Source of the DNA: Deltaproteobacteria bacterium
GTDB lineage: Bacteria; Myxococcota; UBA727; VGSZ01
Length of the DNA: 64,000 nt
Reading direction: 5' to 3'
NCBI GenBank assembly: GCA_016177705.1
Contig: JACOUT010000009.1
Span: 174,057-238,056 of the forward strand
Below are positions 45,297-53,677 of the stretch, one piece after another. Position numbers and translations under genes: made by a program. The notes under the pieces were generated by a model, which saw only the letters and a program-made list of their open reading frames with translations, ran no database searches and had not been told where the DNA came from. Position 1 is the stretch's first letter. Every line of letters begins with the position of its first letter.

Positions 45297-47861
45297 TCAG
45301 CTGCTCATCTCCTTGATCACCTGCGCGTGCATGTCGCTCGCCTCGCTGTTGTCGGGGGCAAGCTGCACGGCGCGATCGAGCAGCGAGCGCACAACCGGCA
45401 AGGTGCCCGCGCGCTCGTAGCGCGGGTTGCCGAGCAGCACGCGCGCGAGCGCGGTCAGGTACTCCGGCTTGGAGGCGTCGAGCCGCACCGCCTCGCGCAG
45501 CGTCACCTCGGCCTCGTCGAGCCGGTTCTGCGAGGCTTGCTCGATTCCTTCGCGGTACTTCAAGTCGGCGAGCGAGATGGTCTGCTGGCTCTCGCGCGCC
45601 TTGCTCGGCTGGCCGTTGCCGCCCGAGGCCGCGCTGCTCGACGCTGCGCTCGAGAACGACGGGCTCGGCGGCGCAATCGCGCTGACGCTCGGCGACGGGT
45701 CCGCGGGCGCTGCGTCGCGTGCCGGCACCGTTACCGACGCGGCCGACGCCGACGAGTGGCCGAAGCTGCTCGACGCCGCTCCGCCCACGGTGGTCGACGA
45801 CAACGGTGAGCGTGCGCCACCGACGCCGCCCATCCCCGTGGCCGAGCCGGTCGACGGCGGGCTCGACGAGCTCGACGACGAGAAGGGCGAGCGCGGCTTG
45901 GCTGCTTCACCGTCCGCCACCGAGGCGAGCGAGATGCTGACACCGAGCTTCTGCAGCGCCTTCTCGAAGGCCTCGATGAGGCGCAGCTCGCGGTTGCGCG
46001 CCTCCGCGTGGACCGCGTTCAGCTCCTCGGCGTGACGCTGCTTCTCGCCGCGGATGCGGCTCCGGAACTGCTCGACGCCCGGGCTCCACTCGTCGACCAG
46101 CTCGAGCGCTTGCAGCGCCGACAACAGGCGCGCGGCCTGCTCGGGCGTCACCTGCGCGCGCTCCACCGCCTCCTCGACGGTGAGTGCCTCGCCGAGCAGG
46201 CGCAGCATGCGCTCGTCCTCGGTGGCGAGCCCGAGCTTGGGCCGGAAGCTCGCCAAGCGCGCGTTCGCGATCAGGTACTTGTCGCGCAGCGTCTCGAACG
46301 CGGCCATCATCTCGTTCGACGGCGCGTAGCGGCGGTAGCCTTGGACGTAGATCTCGCCGGGCCCGAAGTCGAAGGTCGGCGTGTTGCCGTCGGGCGTCTG
46401 CCCGGTCATCACCGTGAAGCGACCCTGCGACAGCTCGAAGCTCTGGATGATCTGGTCGCGCGTCAGGTTGCGCTGCTCGACGGCGACCGTCTCGGCGTCC
46501 ATCAGGCCGAGCTCGACGAGGGCGTCGGTCAGCTTGATGCTGCGCTCGACGGATCGCGTGGTCGCCTTCATGTACTGGTCTTCGGTGATGCGCCCCTGGT
46601 TCATCAGCACCTTGCCGATGCGCTCGCCGGGCTCCGAGGAGTGGAAGGCCACCGGGAGGCCGTCCTTCAGATAGACGGTGCGCGTGGCGCCGCCCGACTG
46701 CATCTGGATGGCGCCGGTGAACAGCTCGGCCCGGCAGCGCGCGAGCAGCGCCGCGTAGCGGAGATCCTCGAACACACCCTCGCTCGGCACGCCGGCGCCG
46801 GTGCCTGCGGGTCGAGCGACGTCTACCCCGCCACCCTTGGCGAGGCGCGCCTCGAGCTCCTCGACCCGCTTCTGCGCGGCCTCGGTCTTTTTCTTCTCCG
46901 CGAGGAGAGCGCGCTTGAGTTCGGTTTGCAGCTTGGCTTGGTCTTGGGTCTGCACGGGATTCCCCTCGTCAGCGTCGGGCGTGCGTCCGGAAGGTGGTGA
47001 GGCGCCGGCCACAGCGGTGGGCGCGCGGTTGGGAGCGGGTGGTGCGAGCACGGGAGCCGGCGCCGTCGCGAAGGTGGGGCGCGTCGTCGACACGGCGGTC
47101 GGTTGGGCGTTGAGCAGGATGTCGGCGTCGCCGCCGGGCGGCGGCAGGTGGGACAGCTCGAGCAGTCCCTCGGAAGTCGGGTTGTCGAGCAACAGCTCGG
47201 ACTCCTGCGTCACCGGATGGATGCCCGGCCCGGTGGGCGGCTCCTTGCCGGCGAGCACGTCACCTTGCGTGGCGGCGACGTCGACCTTGGTGCGTGGCGG
47301 CCGAGGCAGCGCGCCGCGCAGCCGCGCCAGCTCGCCGGCGTTCACCTCCACGGTCTTGAGCGCCTGTTCCTCGTCGTCGAAGCTGTCGTCGAGCGCCTCG
47401 TTGATTTGCGCGGACACCGAGTCGACCGAGATATCGAAGTCGTTGGCGCGCTCGTCAGGGTGGAGGATCAGGTCGTCCTCGCTGGCGTCGGTGCCGGCGG
47501 CGGCGTGCGCGGCTTGCGCAATGCGAATCGGGTTCTCGCTGATGCGGATGAACTCTTTGACCTTGTACTGCTTCTCGAGGACGGTGCGGTCGACCGCCGC
47601 CATGTCGGCAGTGAGCAGCACGATGGCCGGCACCACGTCGTTCTGGCGGGCTACGCGCACCTGCCGCAACAGCGTCTGCGCCAGCTCGCCCGAGGGATAG
47701 CGGTCCTGCACGGCGACCGCGGCCACGCCCTTCCTGGCCTCCTCGATGAGGCGGTTCGGCTTATCGACCACGACGCCGTCCACCCCGTCCTTCATCAAAC
47801 GGGCGGCGACGACGTGCGCAACGCCGTTGTCTTCGATACAAACGAGGACGCGCGGAGCCAC
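45297..47861 (-). CDS. DUF4388 protein with receiver-like N-terminus and TPR C-terminus
   Basis: An 854-residue signalling protein. Residues 1-125 resemble a response-regulator receiver fold (PRVLVCIEDNGVAHVVAARL, AAVAVQDRYPSGELAQTLLR, PAIVLLTADMAAVDR) with no clear phosphoacceptor pocket. A disordered acidic linker and a coiled coil (ELKRALLAEKKKTEAAQKRV) follow. The DUF4388 domain is near residues 375-500 (TGAIQMQSGGATRTVYLKDG, GKVLMNQGRITEDQYMKATT). A Ser/Ala-rich spacer and TPR units (EGIEQASQNRLDEAEVTLRE) end it. GTG at 47861 follows a GGGAGG ribosome-binding site. DUF4388 proteins are common in myxobacteria and linked to motility and kinase pathways. Confidence 0.85.
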   Translation of the reverse strand: MAPRVLVCIEDNGVAHVVAARLMKDGVDGVVVDKPNRLIEEARKGVAAVAVQDRYPSGELAQTLLRQVRVARQNDVVPAIVLLTADMAAVDRTVLEKQYKVKEFIRISENPIRIAQAAHAAAGTDASEDDLILHPDERANDFDISVDSVSAQINEALDDSFDDEEQALKTVEVNAGELARLRGALPRPPRTKVDVAATQGDVLAGKEPPTGPGIHPVTQESELLLDNPTSEGLLELSHLPPPGGDADILLNAQPTAVSTTRPTFATAPAPVLAPPAPNRAPTAVAGASPPSGRTPDADEGNPVQTQDQAKLQTELKRALLAEKKKTEAAQKRVEELEARLAKGGGVDVARPAGTGAGVPSEGVFEDLRYAALLARCRAELFTGAIQMQSGGATRTVYLKDGLPVAFHSSEPGERIGKVLMNQGRITEDQYMKATTRSVERSIKLTDALVELGLMDAETVAVEQRNLTRDQIIQSFELSQGRFTVMTGQTPDGNTPTFDFGPGEIYVQGYRRYAPSNEMMAAFETLRDKYLIANARLASFRPKLGLATEDERMLRLLGEALTVEEAVERAQVTPEQAARLLSALQALELVDEWSPGVEQFRSRIRGEKQRHAEELNAVHAEARNRELRLIEAFEKALQKLGVSISLASVADGEAAKPRSPFSSSSSSSPPSTGSATGMGGVGGARSPLSSTTVGGAASSSFGHSSASAASVTVPARDAAPADPSPSVSAIAPPSPSFSSAASSSAASGGNGQPSKARESQQTISLADLKYREGIEQASQNRLDEAEVTLREAVRLDASKPEYLTALARVLLGNPRYERAGTLPVVRSLLDRAVQLAPDNSEASDMHAQVIKEMSS

Positions 47862-48025
47862 TGGCCTCCCTCTCGGGGCAGCATCCCACAAGGGACCCGC
47901 CAGGTGCGAATTCCGCGCACGGGACGATCCTTCCCCTGGTCGTCTCGTCGGTGGCCCGCCGCCGTTCCACCCAAGAGTGGCGTTCGGGCGCCGGTTCGAC
48001 GAAGCTCACCGGGGACGGAGGTCCG

Positions 48026-48646
48026 ATGGCCACCCACCTCAACAAGCCCGCCATAGCGCTGTGCGGCGCTGTTCTCTGCCTGAGCGCGCTCGTCGCTGCG
48101 CCCGCCTCGGCCAAGGGGTCGGTATTCCTGAACGGCGTCAACATCGACGGCGTCGTCAACCAGAAGTTCGAGAACGTCACCGTCACCATCGACGACAAGG
48201 GCAACCTGCTCATCACCGCCAAGGGCTACGAGATCCAGGCGACGACGCCCGCGGTCAAGCCGGCGGTGCCCGCCGTGGACGCCGGGCCGGTGACCAAGCG
48301 CTACTTCCTGGTGAGCGAGACCGCCGGGCTCGGGCTCGCGCAGTACGACATCGACGTCTTCATCAACTCCACCTGGATCAAGCGCGTCTCGTCGAACGAC
48401 CCGCAGGCGGTGGTCGACATCTCGCGCTGGATGAAGAAGGGCAAGAACACCGTCCATTTCGCCGCCACCAAGGTGATGGGCGCGGAGCGCAAGTCGTCCT
48501 CGCCGGCGCACTACCTCAAGATCTACATCGGCGAGGGCAACATGGGCGGCAACAACGTCATGATCGACAACGCCCTCATCGAGTACAAACGCGACGCGTC
48601 GGAGATGGGCAACTTCGCCGACGAGCTGCCCATCGAGGGGAGGTAG
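48026..48646 (+). CDS. Secreted hypothetical protein
   Basis: A 206-residue protein starting with ATG at 48026 behind GGAGG. The signal peptide ATHLNKPAIALCGAVLCLSA ends near VAAPASA. The mature part is beta-rich with TVTIDDKGNLLITAKGYEIQ, YFLVSETAGLGLAQYDIDVF, and WMKKGKNTVHFAATKV, ending in a conserved-looking EGNMGGNNVMIDNALIEYKR. No family is recognised. The layout resembles periplasmic proteins with a jelly-roll-like domain. Its stop lies 2 bp before the next start, so the two are co-transcribed. Confidence 0.75.
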   Translation: MATHLNKPAIALCGAVLCLSALVAAPASAKGSVFLNGVNIDGVVNQKFENVTVTIDDKGNLLITAKGYEIQATTPAVKPAVPAVDAGPVTKRYFLVSETAGLGLAQYDIDVFINSTWIKRVSSNDPQAVVDISRWMKKGKNTVHFAATKVMGAERKSSSPAHYLKIYIGEGNMGGNNVMIDNALIEYKRDASEMGNFADELPIEGR

Positions 48647-48648
48647 CG

Positions 48649-49140
48649 ATGTTCACGCCACTGCCGGGGCGTACCTCGCTCGGCGTCGGACCCGAACGCG
48701 TGGTCGCCATCATCGAGTCGATCAACTCGCCGAACATCTCCATCCCCGACGTCGGCACCGAGCCGACCAAGGCGTACCTGGTGGGCGTGGCGACGCCGGG
48801 CGGCGGCTACGGCATCTTCTGCTACCTGCTGTTCACCGAGACCAACACGCCCATCATCTACATCTCGAACCCGCCCGAGGTGGCGTTCGAGCAGTACGGT
48901 GCTCTCGAGTCCGACGCCATCCAGTTCGCCGAGTCGATGGGCTTCATGCTCGACAACATGAACTTCCGCGCCCAGCCCGCGGACGTGCAGGCGCGTCTGG
49001 TCGAGCAGTTGCCGTTCTTCCGCGACCAGTTCCCGCGTCGCAAGGGAACCTCGCCCGCGCCCATGCCCGGCGTGGGTGCGCCGCAGGCAGCGACGCAGGC
49101 GGACGCGGCCGTCGTCGCGCGCCTGCTCGCCTCGTTTTAG
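48649..49140 (+). CDS. Cytoplasmic hypothetical protein paired with the secreted one
   Basis: A 163-residue soluble protein with GGGGAGG five bases before the ATG. It has no signal peptide. The core reads RVVAIIESINSPNISIPDVG, TPGGGYGIFCYLLFTETNTP and FEQYGALESDAIQFAESMGF, with a C-terminal Pro/Ala-rich end. No family was recognised. The close linkage with the secreted protein suggests a functional pair, but direction of interaction is unknown. Confidence 0.75.
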   Translation: MFTPLPGRTSLGVGPERVVAIIESINSPNISIPDVGTEPTKAYLVGVATPGGGYGIFCYLLFTETNTPIIYISNPPEVAFEQYGALESDAIQFAESMGFMLDNMNFRAQPADVQARLVEQLPFFRDQFPRRKGTSPAPMPGVGAPQAATQADAAVVARLLASF

Positions 49141-49161
49141 GCGGCGTGCTACAGGCGCGCC

Positions 49162-50067
49162 ATGCGCACCACCTCGTCACCCAGGACTGTCGCCGTCGCC
49201 GTCTTGACCGTGGCATCGCTGTTCGGCGTGCTCGCCGGCGGCATGCTCGCCAGCGTGACAGTCGGCTGTGTGACGACGCCCTCGCCCGAGGACAAGAAGG
49301 CCGCGGGCGGCCACTACGAGGTCGCGCTGGCGTTCGTGCACGAGGCCGAGAAGAACGGCGCAGCCGGCAACGCCACCGAGCAGGACGCCAAGTACCGCGA
49401 GGCGCTGCGCGAGTTGCTCGAGGCCGAGAAGCGCGGCGGCATGGTGTCGGAGCACCACTACCTGCTCGGCTTCGTCTACTTCGTCGGTTTTCGCCGCCAC
49501 GCCGACGCCGAGAAGCAGCTCGTCACCGCCATCGAGCTGCGCAAGGCCGAGCGCGACGAGGAGTACCCAGAGGCCGAGAACACGCTCGGCATCGTGTTGG
49601 TCGACGCCGGGCGCGCCAAGGAGGCGCTGGCCCACTTCGAGAAGGCGCGCACCAACCTGCTGTACGCCACGCCGTACTTCGCCGAGCAGGAGCTGGGCTG
49701 GGCGCTCTACAAGCTCGGCCGGCACGACGAGGCGGTGCAGCACCTGCAGCGCGCGCTGGTGGCCCAACCCGACCTGTGCGGCGCCTACCTCAAGCTGGCC
49801 GAGGTCGAGGTGGCCCGCGGCGACGACGTGCGCGTGCAAGCCGTGCTCGACGACTTCCTCGCGCGTTGCGACAGCGAGCGCCTGCGCGGCTCGACTGGCC
49901 CGCGGCTCATCTCTGCCGCGTTCCTCGAGCTCGGCAAGTCGCGCCTGCGCAGCGGCGCGCGCGACGCCGCCGTCGACGCGTTCAAACAGTGCCTGACGCG
50001 CTTCGGCGGTGAGCCCGCCGGACGCGAGTGCGACGCGCAGTTGCGCGTGCTCGACTCCGGGACCTGA
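49162..50067 (+). CDS. TPR-repeat lipoprotein (PilF/Tgl-like)
   Basis: A 301-residue exported lipoprotein. The signal segment (AVAVLTVASLFGVLAGGMLA) leads to VTVGCVT, where Cys could be lipidated. TPR units follow, for example EYPEAENTLGIVLVDAGRAK, ALAHFEKARTNLLYATPYFA, ELGWALYKLGRHDEAVQHLQ and AYLKLAEVEVARGDDVRVQA. In related bacteria similar lipoproteins assist assembly of outer-membrane secretins such as type IV pilus PilQ; no secretin is in this window. It is close to recO (3 bp) and may share its transcript. Confidence 0.8.
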   Translation: MRTTSSPRTVAVAVLTVASLFGVLAGGMLASVTVGCVTTPSPEDKKAAGGHYEVALAFVHEAEKNGAAGNATEQDAKYREALRELLEAEKRGGMVSEHHYLLGFVYFVGFRRHADAEKQLVTAIELRKAERDEEYPEAENTLGIVLVDAGRAKEALAHFEKARTNLLYATPYFAEQELGWALYKLGRHDEAVQHLQRALVAQPDLCGAYLKLAEVEVARGDDVRVQAVLDDFLARCDSERLRGSTGPRLISAAFLELGKSRLRSGARDAAVDAFKQCLTRFGGEPAGRECDAQLRVLDSGT

Positions 50068-50070
50068 GGC

Positions 50071-50826
50071 GTGCGCGAGCTGCGTGACGACGTCGTCGTC
50101 TGCGGCCTGGTGCCCTATGGCGACGCCGATCTGGTGGTGCGCCTGTTGGTGCGCGAGCAGGGGCGCCTCGGCGCCTTCGCCCGTGGCGCCAAGAGGAGCC
50201 GTCGCCGCTTCCCCGCGCTGAGCGCGCCCGCGCTCGGGCGCGCGGCGCTGCGCGAGCGGCGCGCGAGCGAGCTGTGGGAGCTCACCGAGCTCGACGTCGA
50301 CCCGGTGGTGCTCGGCCTCGCGGCCGACGTGCGCGCGCTCGGCCACGCCGCATACCTGACCGAGCTGTGCGAGCGCTTGCTGCCCGAGGCCGAGCCGAAC
50401 CCCGACGTCTTCGAGCTGCTGGCGAGCGCGCTGCGCGGCGTGGCGATTCGCGGCGCGCGCACCGAGCTGTTGCGCGCCTTCGAGCTGCAGTTGTTGCGCC
50501 AGCTCGGCTGGTTGCCCGAGCTGCACATCGAGGGGGCCGCCACCGCGTACGACGTCGAGGCGGGGCGCCTGGTGACGACGTCGCGCGCGGGCGCCGTGCC
50601 GTTCTCCGAGGCCGCGCGCGCCGCGGCGCTCGCGCTTCTGGCCGCGCCGCTCGACGCGCTGCCCGCCTTCGACGCCGACACGCTGCGCGGTGTCTCGCGG
50701 TTGTTCGGCGCGACCTGGGCGCGCCACGTCGGGCGGCCGCTCAAGAGCGCGGCGTTCCTGCGCTCGCTCGGGCCGGCCGATCCGCCCGCCACCGACGCCA
50801 TTGCGGGCCCTCGACCGAGCCGATAG
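50071..50826 (+). CDS. recO: DNA repair protein RecO
   Basis: A 251-residue protein with the RecO pattern: an N-terminal OB-fold (ELRDDVVVCGLVPYGDADLV), FARGAKRSRRRFPALSAPAL, LWELTELDVD, AYLTELCERLLPEAEPNPDV and a helical region with LLRAFELQLLRQLGWLPEL. The zinc-binding Cys motif seen in some RecO proteins is absent, as in E. coli. RecO mediates RecA loading and annealing in the RecFOR pathway. It starts with GTG at 50071, 3 bp after the TPR lipoprotein stop. Confidence 0.9.
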   Translation: MRELRDDVVVCGLVPYGDADLVVRLLVREQGRLGAFARGAKRSRRRFPALSAPALGRAALRERRASELWELTELDVDPVVLGLAADVRALGHAAYLTELCERLLPEAEPNPDVFELLASALRGVAIRGARTELLRAFELQLLRQLGWLPELHIEGAATAYDVEAGRLVTTSRAGAVPFSEAARAAALALLAAPLDALPAFDADTLRGVSRLFGATWARHVGRPLKSAAFLRSLGPADPPATDAIAGPRPSR

Positions 50827-50835
50827 CCCTTCGCC

Positions 50836-51600
50836 ATGTTCGCGCTCATCTACGCGCTGGTCGCGGCCGCGCTCGTCGGCGTCGGCGCCGCCTTCGTCCC
50901 CTTCATCGGTCCCATCGGCGCGCCGTTGCCGGGGCTCGTCGCCGGTATCGCCGTCTACATCCTGCTGGTTCGCCAGGTGAACGCGCGCCTGCAGCGCGAC
51001 ATCGGCGGCATCCAGGCAATGCTGATGCAGAAGAACGTCGAGGGCGCGCTCGCAACGCTGCACGGCATCAAGCAGCGCTACGCGCGCTGGGTGTTCATGC
51101 TCGGCTCGCAGATCGACGGGCAGATCGGCGCCATCCACTTCATGAGGAGGGAGTTCGACGCCGCGCGCCCCTACCTCGAGCGCGCATTCGTGCGGAACTG
51201 GGACGCCAAGCTGATGCTCGCCTGCCTCCTCTCGGGCCAGGTGGGCGAGCAGAAGGGCAAGGACAAGAAGGGCAAGGACAAGAAGGGCGACCTGGCGGCC
51301 GTCGACCAGCTGCTCGATCGCGTCGTCAAGTACACGCCCAAGCAGGGCCTCTTGTGGTCGACGTGGGCCTGGCTGCACTGGAGCGCCGGTGACGCCAAGC
51401 GCGCCATCGAGATCCTGGCGCGCGGCAAGCAAGCGCTCGGCGAGGCGGATCCGCACCTGGCGGCCAACCTGCTCGCGCTGCAGAACGACAAGAAGCTCAA
51501 GATGAAGGGCTACGGCGAGTCCTGGTACGCCTTTCACCTCGAGCAGCACCCGATGGTGATGCAGGCCCAGCGCGGCAACGTCCGGTTTGCCAGGCGCTGA
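50836..51600 (+). CDS. Membrane-associated hypothetical protein
   Basis: A 254-residue protein with two N-terminal hydrophobic segments (ALIYALVAAALVGVGAAFVP and GLVAGIAVYILLV) and a soluble C-terminal part made of helix pairs like TPR or Sel1 repeats (LMQKNVEGALATLHGIKQRY, RREFDAARPYLERAFVR, SAGDAKRAIEILARGKQAL). A Lys-rich stretch with EQKGKDKKGKDKKGD is embedded between repeats. No family was named. The gene follows recO by 9 bp. Confidence 0.7.
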   Translation: MFALIYALVAAALVGVGAAFVPFIGPIGAPLPGLVAGIAVYILLVRQVNARLQRDIGGIQAMLMQKNVEGALATLHGIKQRYARWVFMLGSQIDGQIGAIHFMRREFDAARPYLERAFVRNWDAKLMLACLLSGQVGEQKGKDKKGKDKKGDLAAVDQLLDRVVKYTPKQGLLWSTWAWLHWSAGDAKRAIEILARGKQALGEADPHLAANLLALQNDKKLKMKGYGESWYAFHLEQHPMVMQAQRGNVRFARR

Positions 51601-51724
51601 CGTTCGACCTCGCGGGTGGCAGCCGCACGTACATCGCGGTCGCATTGTCCCCGATCGGGTCCGGTGGTAGCACTTACGCTCTTGCGGTGCGTCGTCGTGG
51701 CGCAGCCGTAGCGACGGGGCGTGG

Positions 51725-53677
51725 ATGGCGACCAGGCGAGTCGGAGCCACGGCGGACGGCATGGAGCACGGGTCGCTCGACTCGTTGTTCGCCGATGGCA
51801 AGGCCGACCCCGATACCGGCAGCGACCTCGAGCAGGCGGCGCTGCACCTGCGCACCAACCCGACCACCGGCGACCCGGTGGAGGCAACCGGCCCGGCGCA
51901 CCCGGTCACCGAGCAGGCGCGCCTCGAATTCGTCGCGCCCGACGGCACGGCGCACACGCGCATCCTGCGCGAGACCACCACCATCGGCCGCCACACCGAC
52001 AACGACATCCAGTTGCTCGACCCCGAGGTCTCCAAGGCCCACCTGGTGGTGCGGCGCATGCGCGACGGCTACGTGCTCGAGGATCTCGGCTCCGCCAACG
52101 GCACGCTCATCAACGGCATGCGGCAGGGCAGGACGCGCCTGGCCGACAACGACGTCGTCGTGGTCGGCAACTCGGTGCTGCGCTTCCGCCTCGAGGCGGT
52201 GCAGCCGCGCGCGCCCACGCGCGTGGTCGCGCCGGAAGATCCGCGCGCCAAGCGCGTCGCCTCGTTCCAAGAGGCGCGGCGGTCGGACCCGGCGCTCAAC
52301 TTCCGCTCGGGCCGCTCCATCACGACGACACCGCCGAAGGTGCTCGGCAGCGACCACTCGAGCGCCGAGCGCACCACGGTCACGCTGGTGCCCGAGATCT
52401 CGAACGACGAGGAGAACAGCGTCTTTCACCAGCCGGTGGAGCCCGACTTCCGGCCGGCCGAGAGCGTGAAGGACGCGGTCGAGCTGCGGCGCGACTACGA
52501 GCGCCTGCGGGTCGCCTACAACATCTCGAACGCCATCGGCCTCGAGACCGACTTGGAGGCGCTCGGCCAGCGCATCGTCGAGGGCATCCGCGACGTGCTG
52601 CCGGCCGACACCATCGTGGTCATGCTGCGCGACCCGGCGCTCGCCTCCAAGGTCGCCGAGCAGGGCGAGCTGGTGACGCTCGCCAGCCACGCCGATCGCG
52701 GCCACGACGTGCGCATCCCGCGCGCCATCGTCGAGCAAGTGGTGCGCCAGAAGCGCGCGCTGTTGACGTCGGACGCGCAGCGCGACCTCAAGCTGCGCCG
52801 CTCGGAGACGGTGGTCGGGCAGATGATCCGCTCCGCGCTGTGCGTGCCGCTGGTGGTGCACAACGACGTGCTCGGCGTCATCCATCTGTCGTCGTCGAGC
52901 GCGGCCGGCGCCTACGAGGAAAAAGACCTGGCGTTGCTGCGCGCCATCGCGCAACCTGCCGCGCTCGCCGTCGCCAACGCGCGCCTGGTGCGGAAGGTGG
53001 AGGAGGACGCGCAGCAGCGCGCCGAGCTGTCGCGCTTCTTGTCGCCGGCGCTCGTCGAGAAGGTGGTGAGCAACGAGCTGAACGTCGCCAAGGCGGGCGA
53101 CAAGGTGCAGGCCACGGTGCTGTTCTCGGACATCCGTGGCTTCACCACCATCTCGGACGGCGCTGCGCCCGAGGCCGTGGTCTCGATGCTCAACGAGTAC
53201 TTCGAGGCCATGGTCGAGATCGTGTTCGAGTTCGGCGGCACGCTCGACAAGTTCATCGGCGACGGCCTGATGGCGGTGTGGGGCACGCCCGTGCCCGGCC
53301 CCGACGACCCGGTGTTGGCGGTGCGCGCCGCCACGCGCATGCGGTTGCTGCTCGAGACCGTGGTCAACCGCGCGCGCACCGGGCGCGGCGAGCCGCCCTT
53401 GTCGGCGGGCTATGGCATCGCCACCGGCAGGGTGATCGCGGGCGCCATGGGCGCTCGTCGGCGGCAGGACTTCACGGTCATTGGCGACACCGTCAACCTG
53501 GCCTCGCGGCTGTGCGGCCAGGCGCGGCCGGGACAGATCCTCGTCGACGAGGCCACCGAGCGCGTGGTGCGGCGCACCGGCACCGCGCTGCAAGCGCTCG
53601 AGGCGCGCGTGGTCAAGGGCGTGGCGCGCCCGGTGCCGGTGTGGCAAGTGCCGCGCGAGGGAGGGCTCGATGCCTGA
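51725..53677 (+). CDS. FHA - GAF - class III adenylate cyclase
   Basis: A 650-residue cytoplasmic signalling enzyme. The FHA domain (about 66-155) contains RETTTIGRHTDNDIQLLDPE and DLGSANGTLING, so it should bind a phosphothreonine partner. A GAF domain follows (about 240-420; SNAIGLETDLEALGQRIVEG, VRQKRALLTSDAQRDL). The cyclase (about 455-640) has VLFSDIRGFTTISDG with a metal Asp, DKFIGDGLMAVWG with the purine-selecting Lys and second Asp, and FTVIGDTVNLASRL with Asn/Arg transition-state residues, which indicates ATP as substrate. The ATG is at 51725 (ATG 51761 possible). It overlaps the kinase gene by 8 bp, so the kinase may phosphorylate the FHA ligand. Confidence 0.93.
   Translation: MATRRVGATADGMEHGSLDSLFADGKADPDTGSDLEQAALHLRTNPTTGDPVEATGPAHPVTEQARLEFVAPDGTAHTRILRETTTIGRHTDNDIQLLDPEVSKAHLVVRRMRDGYVLEDLGSANGTLINGMRQGRTRLADNDVVVVGNSVLRFRLEAVQPRAPTRVVAPEDPRAKRVASFQEARRSDPALNFRSGRSITTTPPKVLGSDHSSAERTTVTLVPEISNDEENSVFHQPVEPDFRPAESVKDAVELRRDYERLRVAYNISNAIGLETDLEALGQRIVEGIRDVLPADTIVVMLRDPALASKVAEQGELVTLASHADRGHDVRIPRAIVEQVVRQKRALLTSDAQRDLKLRRSETVVGQMIRSALCVPLVVHNDVLGVIHLSSSSAAGAYEEKDLALLRAIAQPAALAVANARLVRKVEEDAQQRAELSRFLSPALVEKVVSNELNVAKAGDKVQATVLFSDIRGFTTISDGAAPEAVVSMLNEYFEAMVEIVFEFGGTLDKFIGDGLMAVWGTPVPGPDDPVLAVRAATRMRLLLETVVNRARTGRGEPPLSAGYGIATGRVIAGAMGARRRQDFTVIGDTVNLASRLCGQARPGQILVDEATERVVRRTGTALQALEARVVKGVARPVPVWQVPREGGLDA

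Noticed and set aside
47862..48025. A short gene between the DUF4388 and secreted protein genes.
   Set aside because: Frames there are short and Arg-rich, without a ribosome-binding site; it is probably a divergent promoter region.
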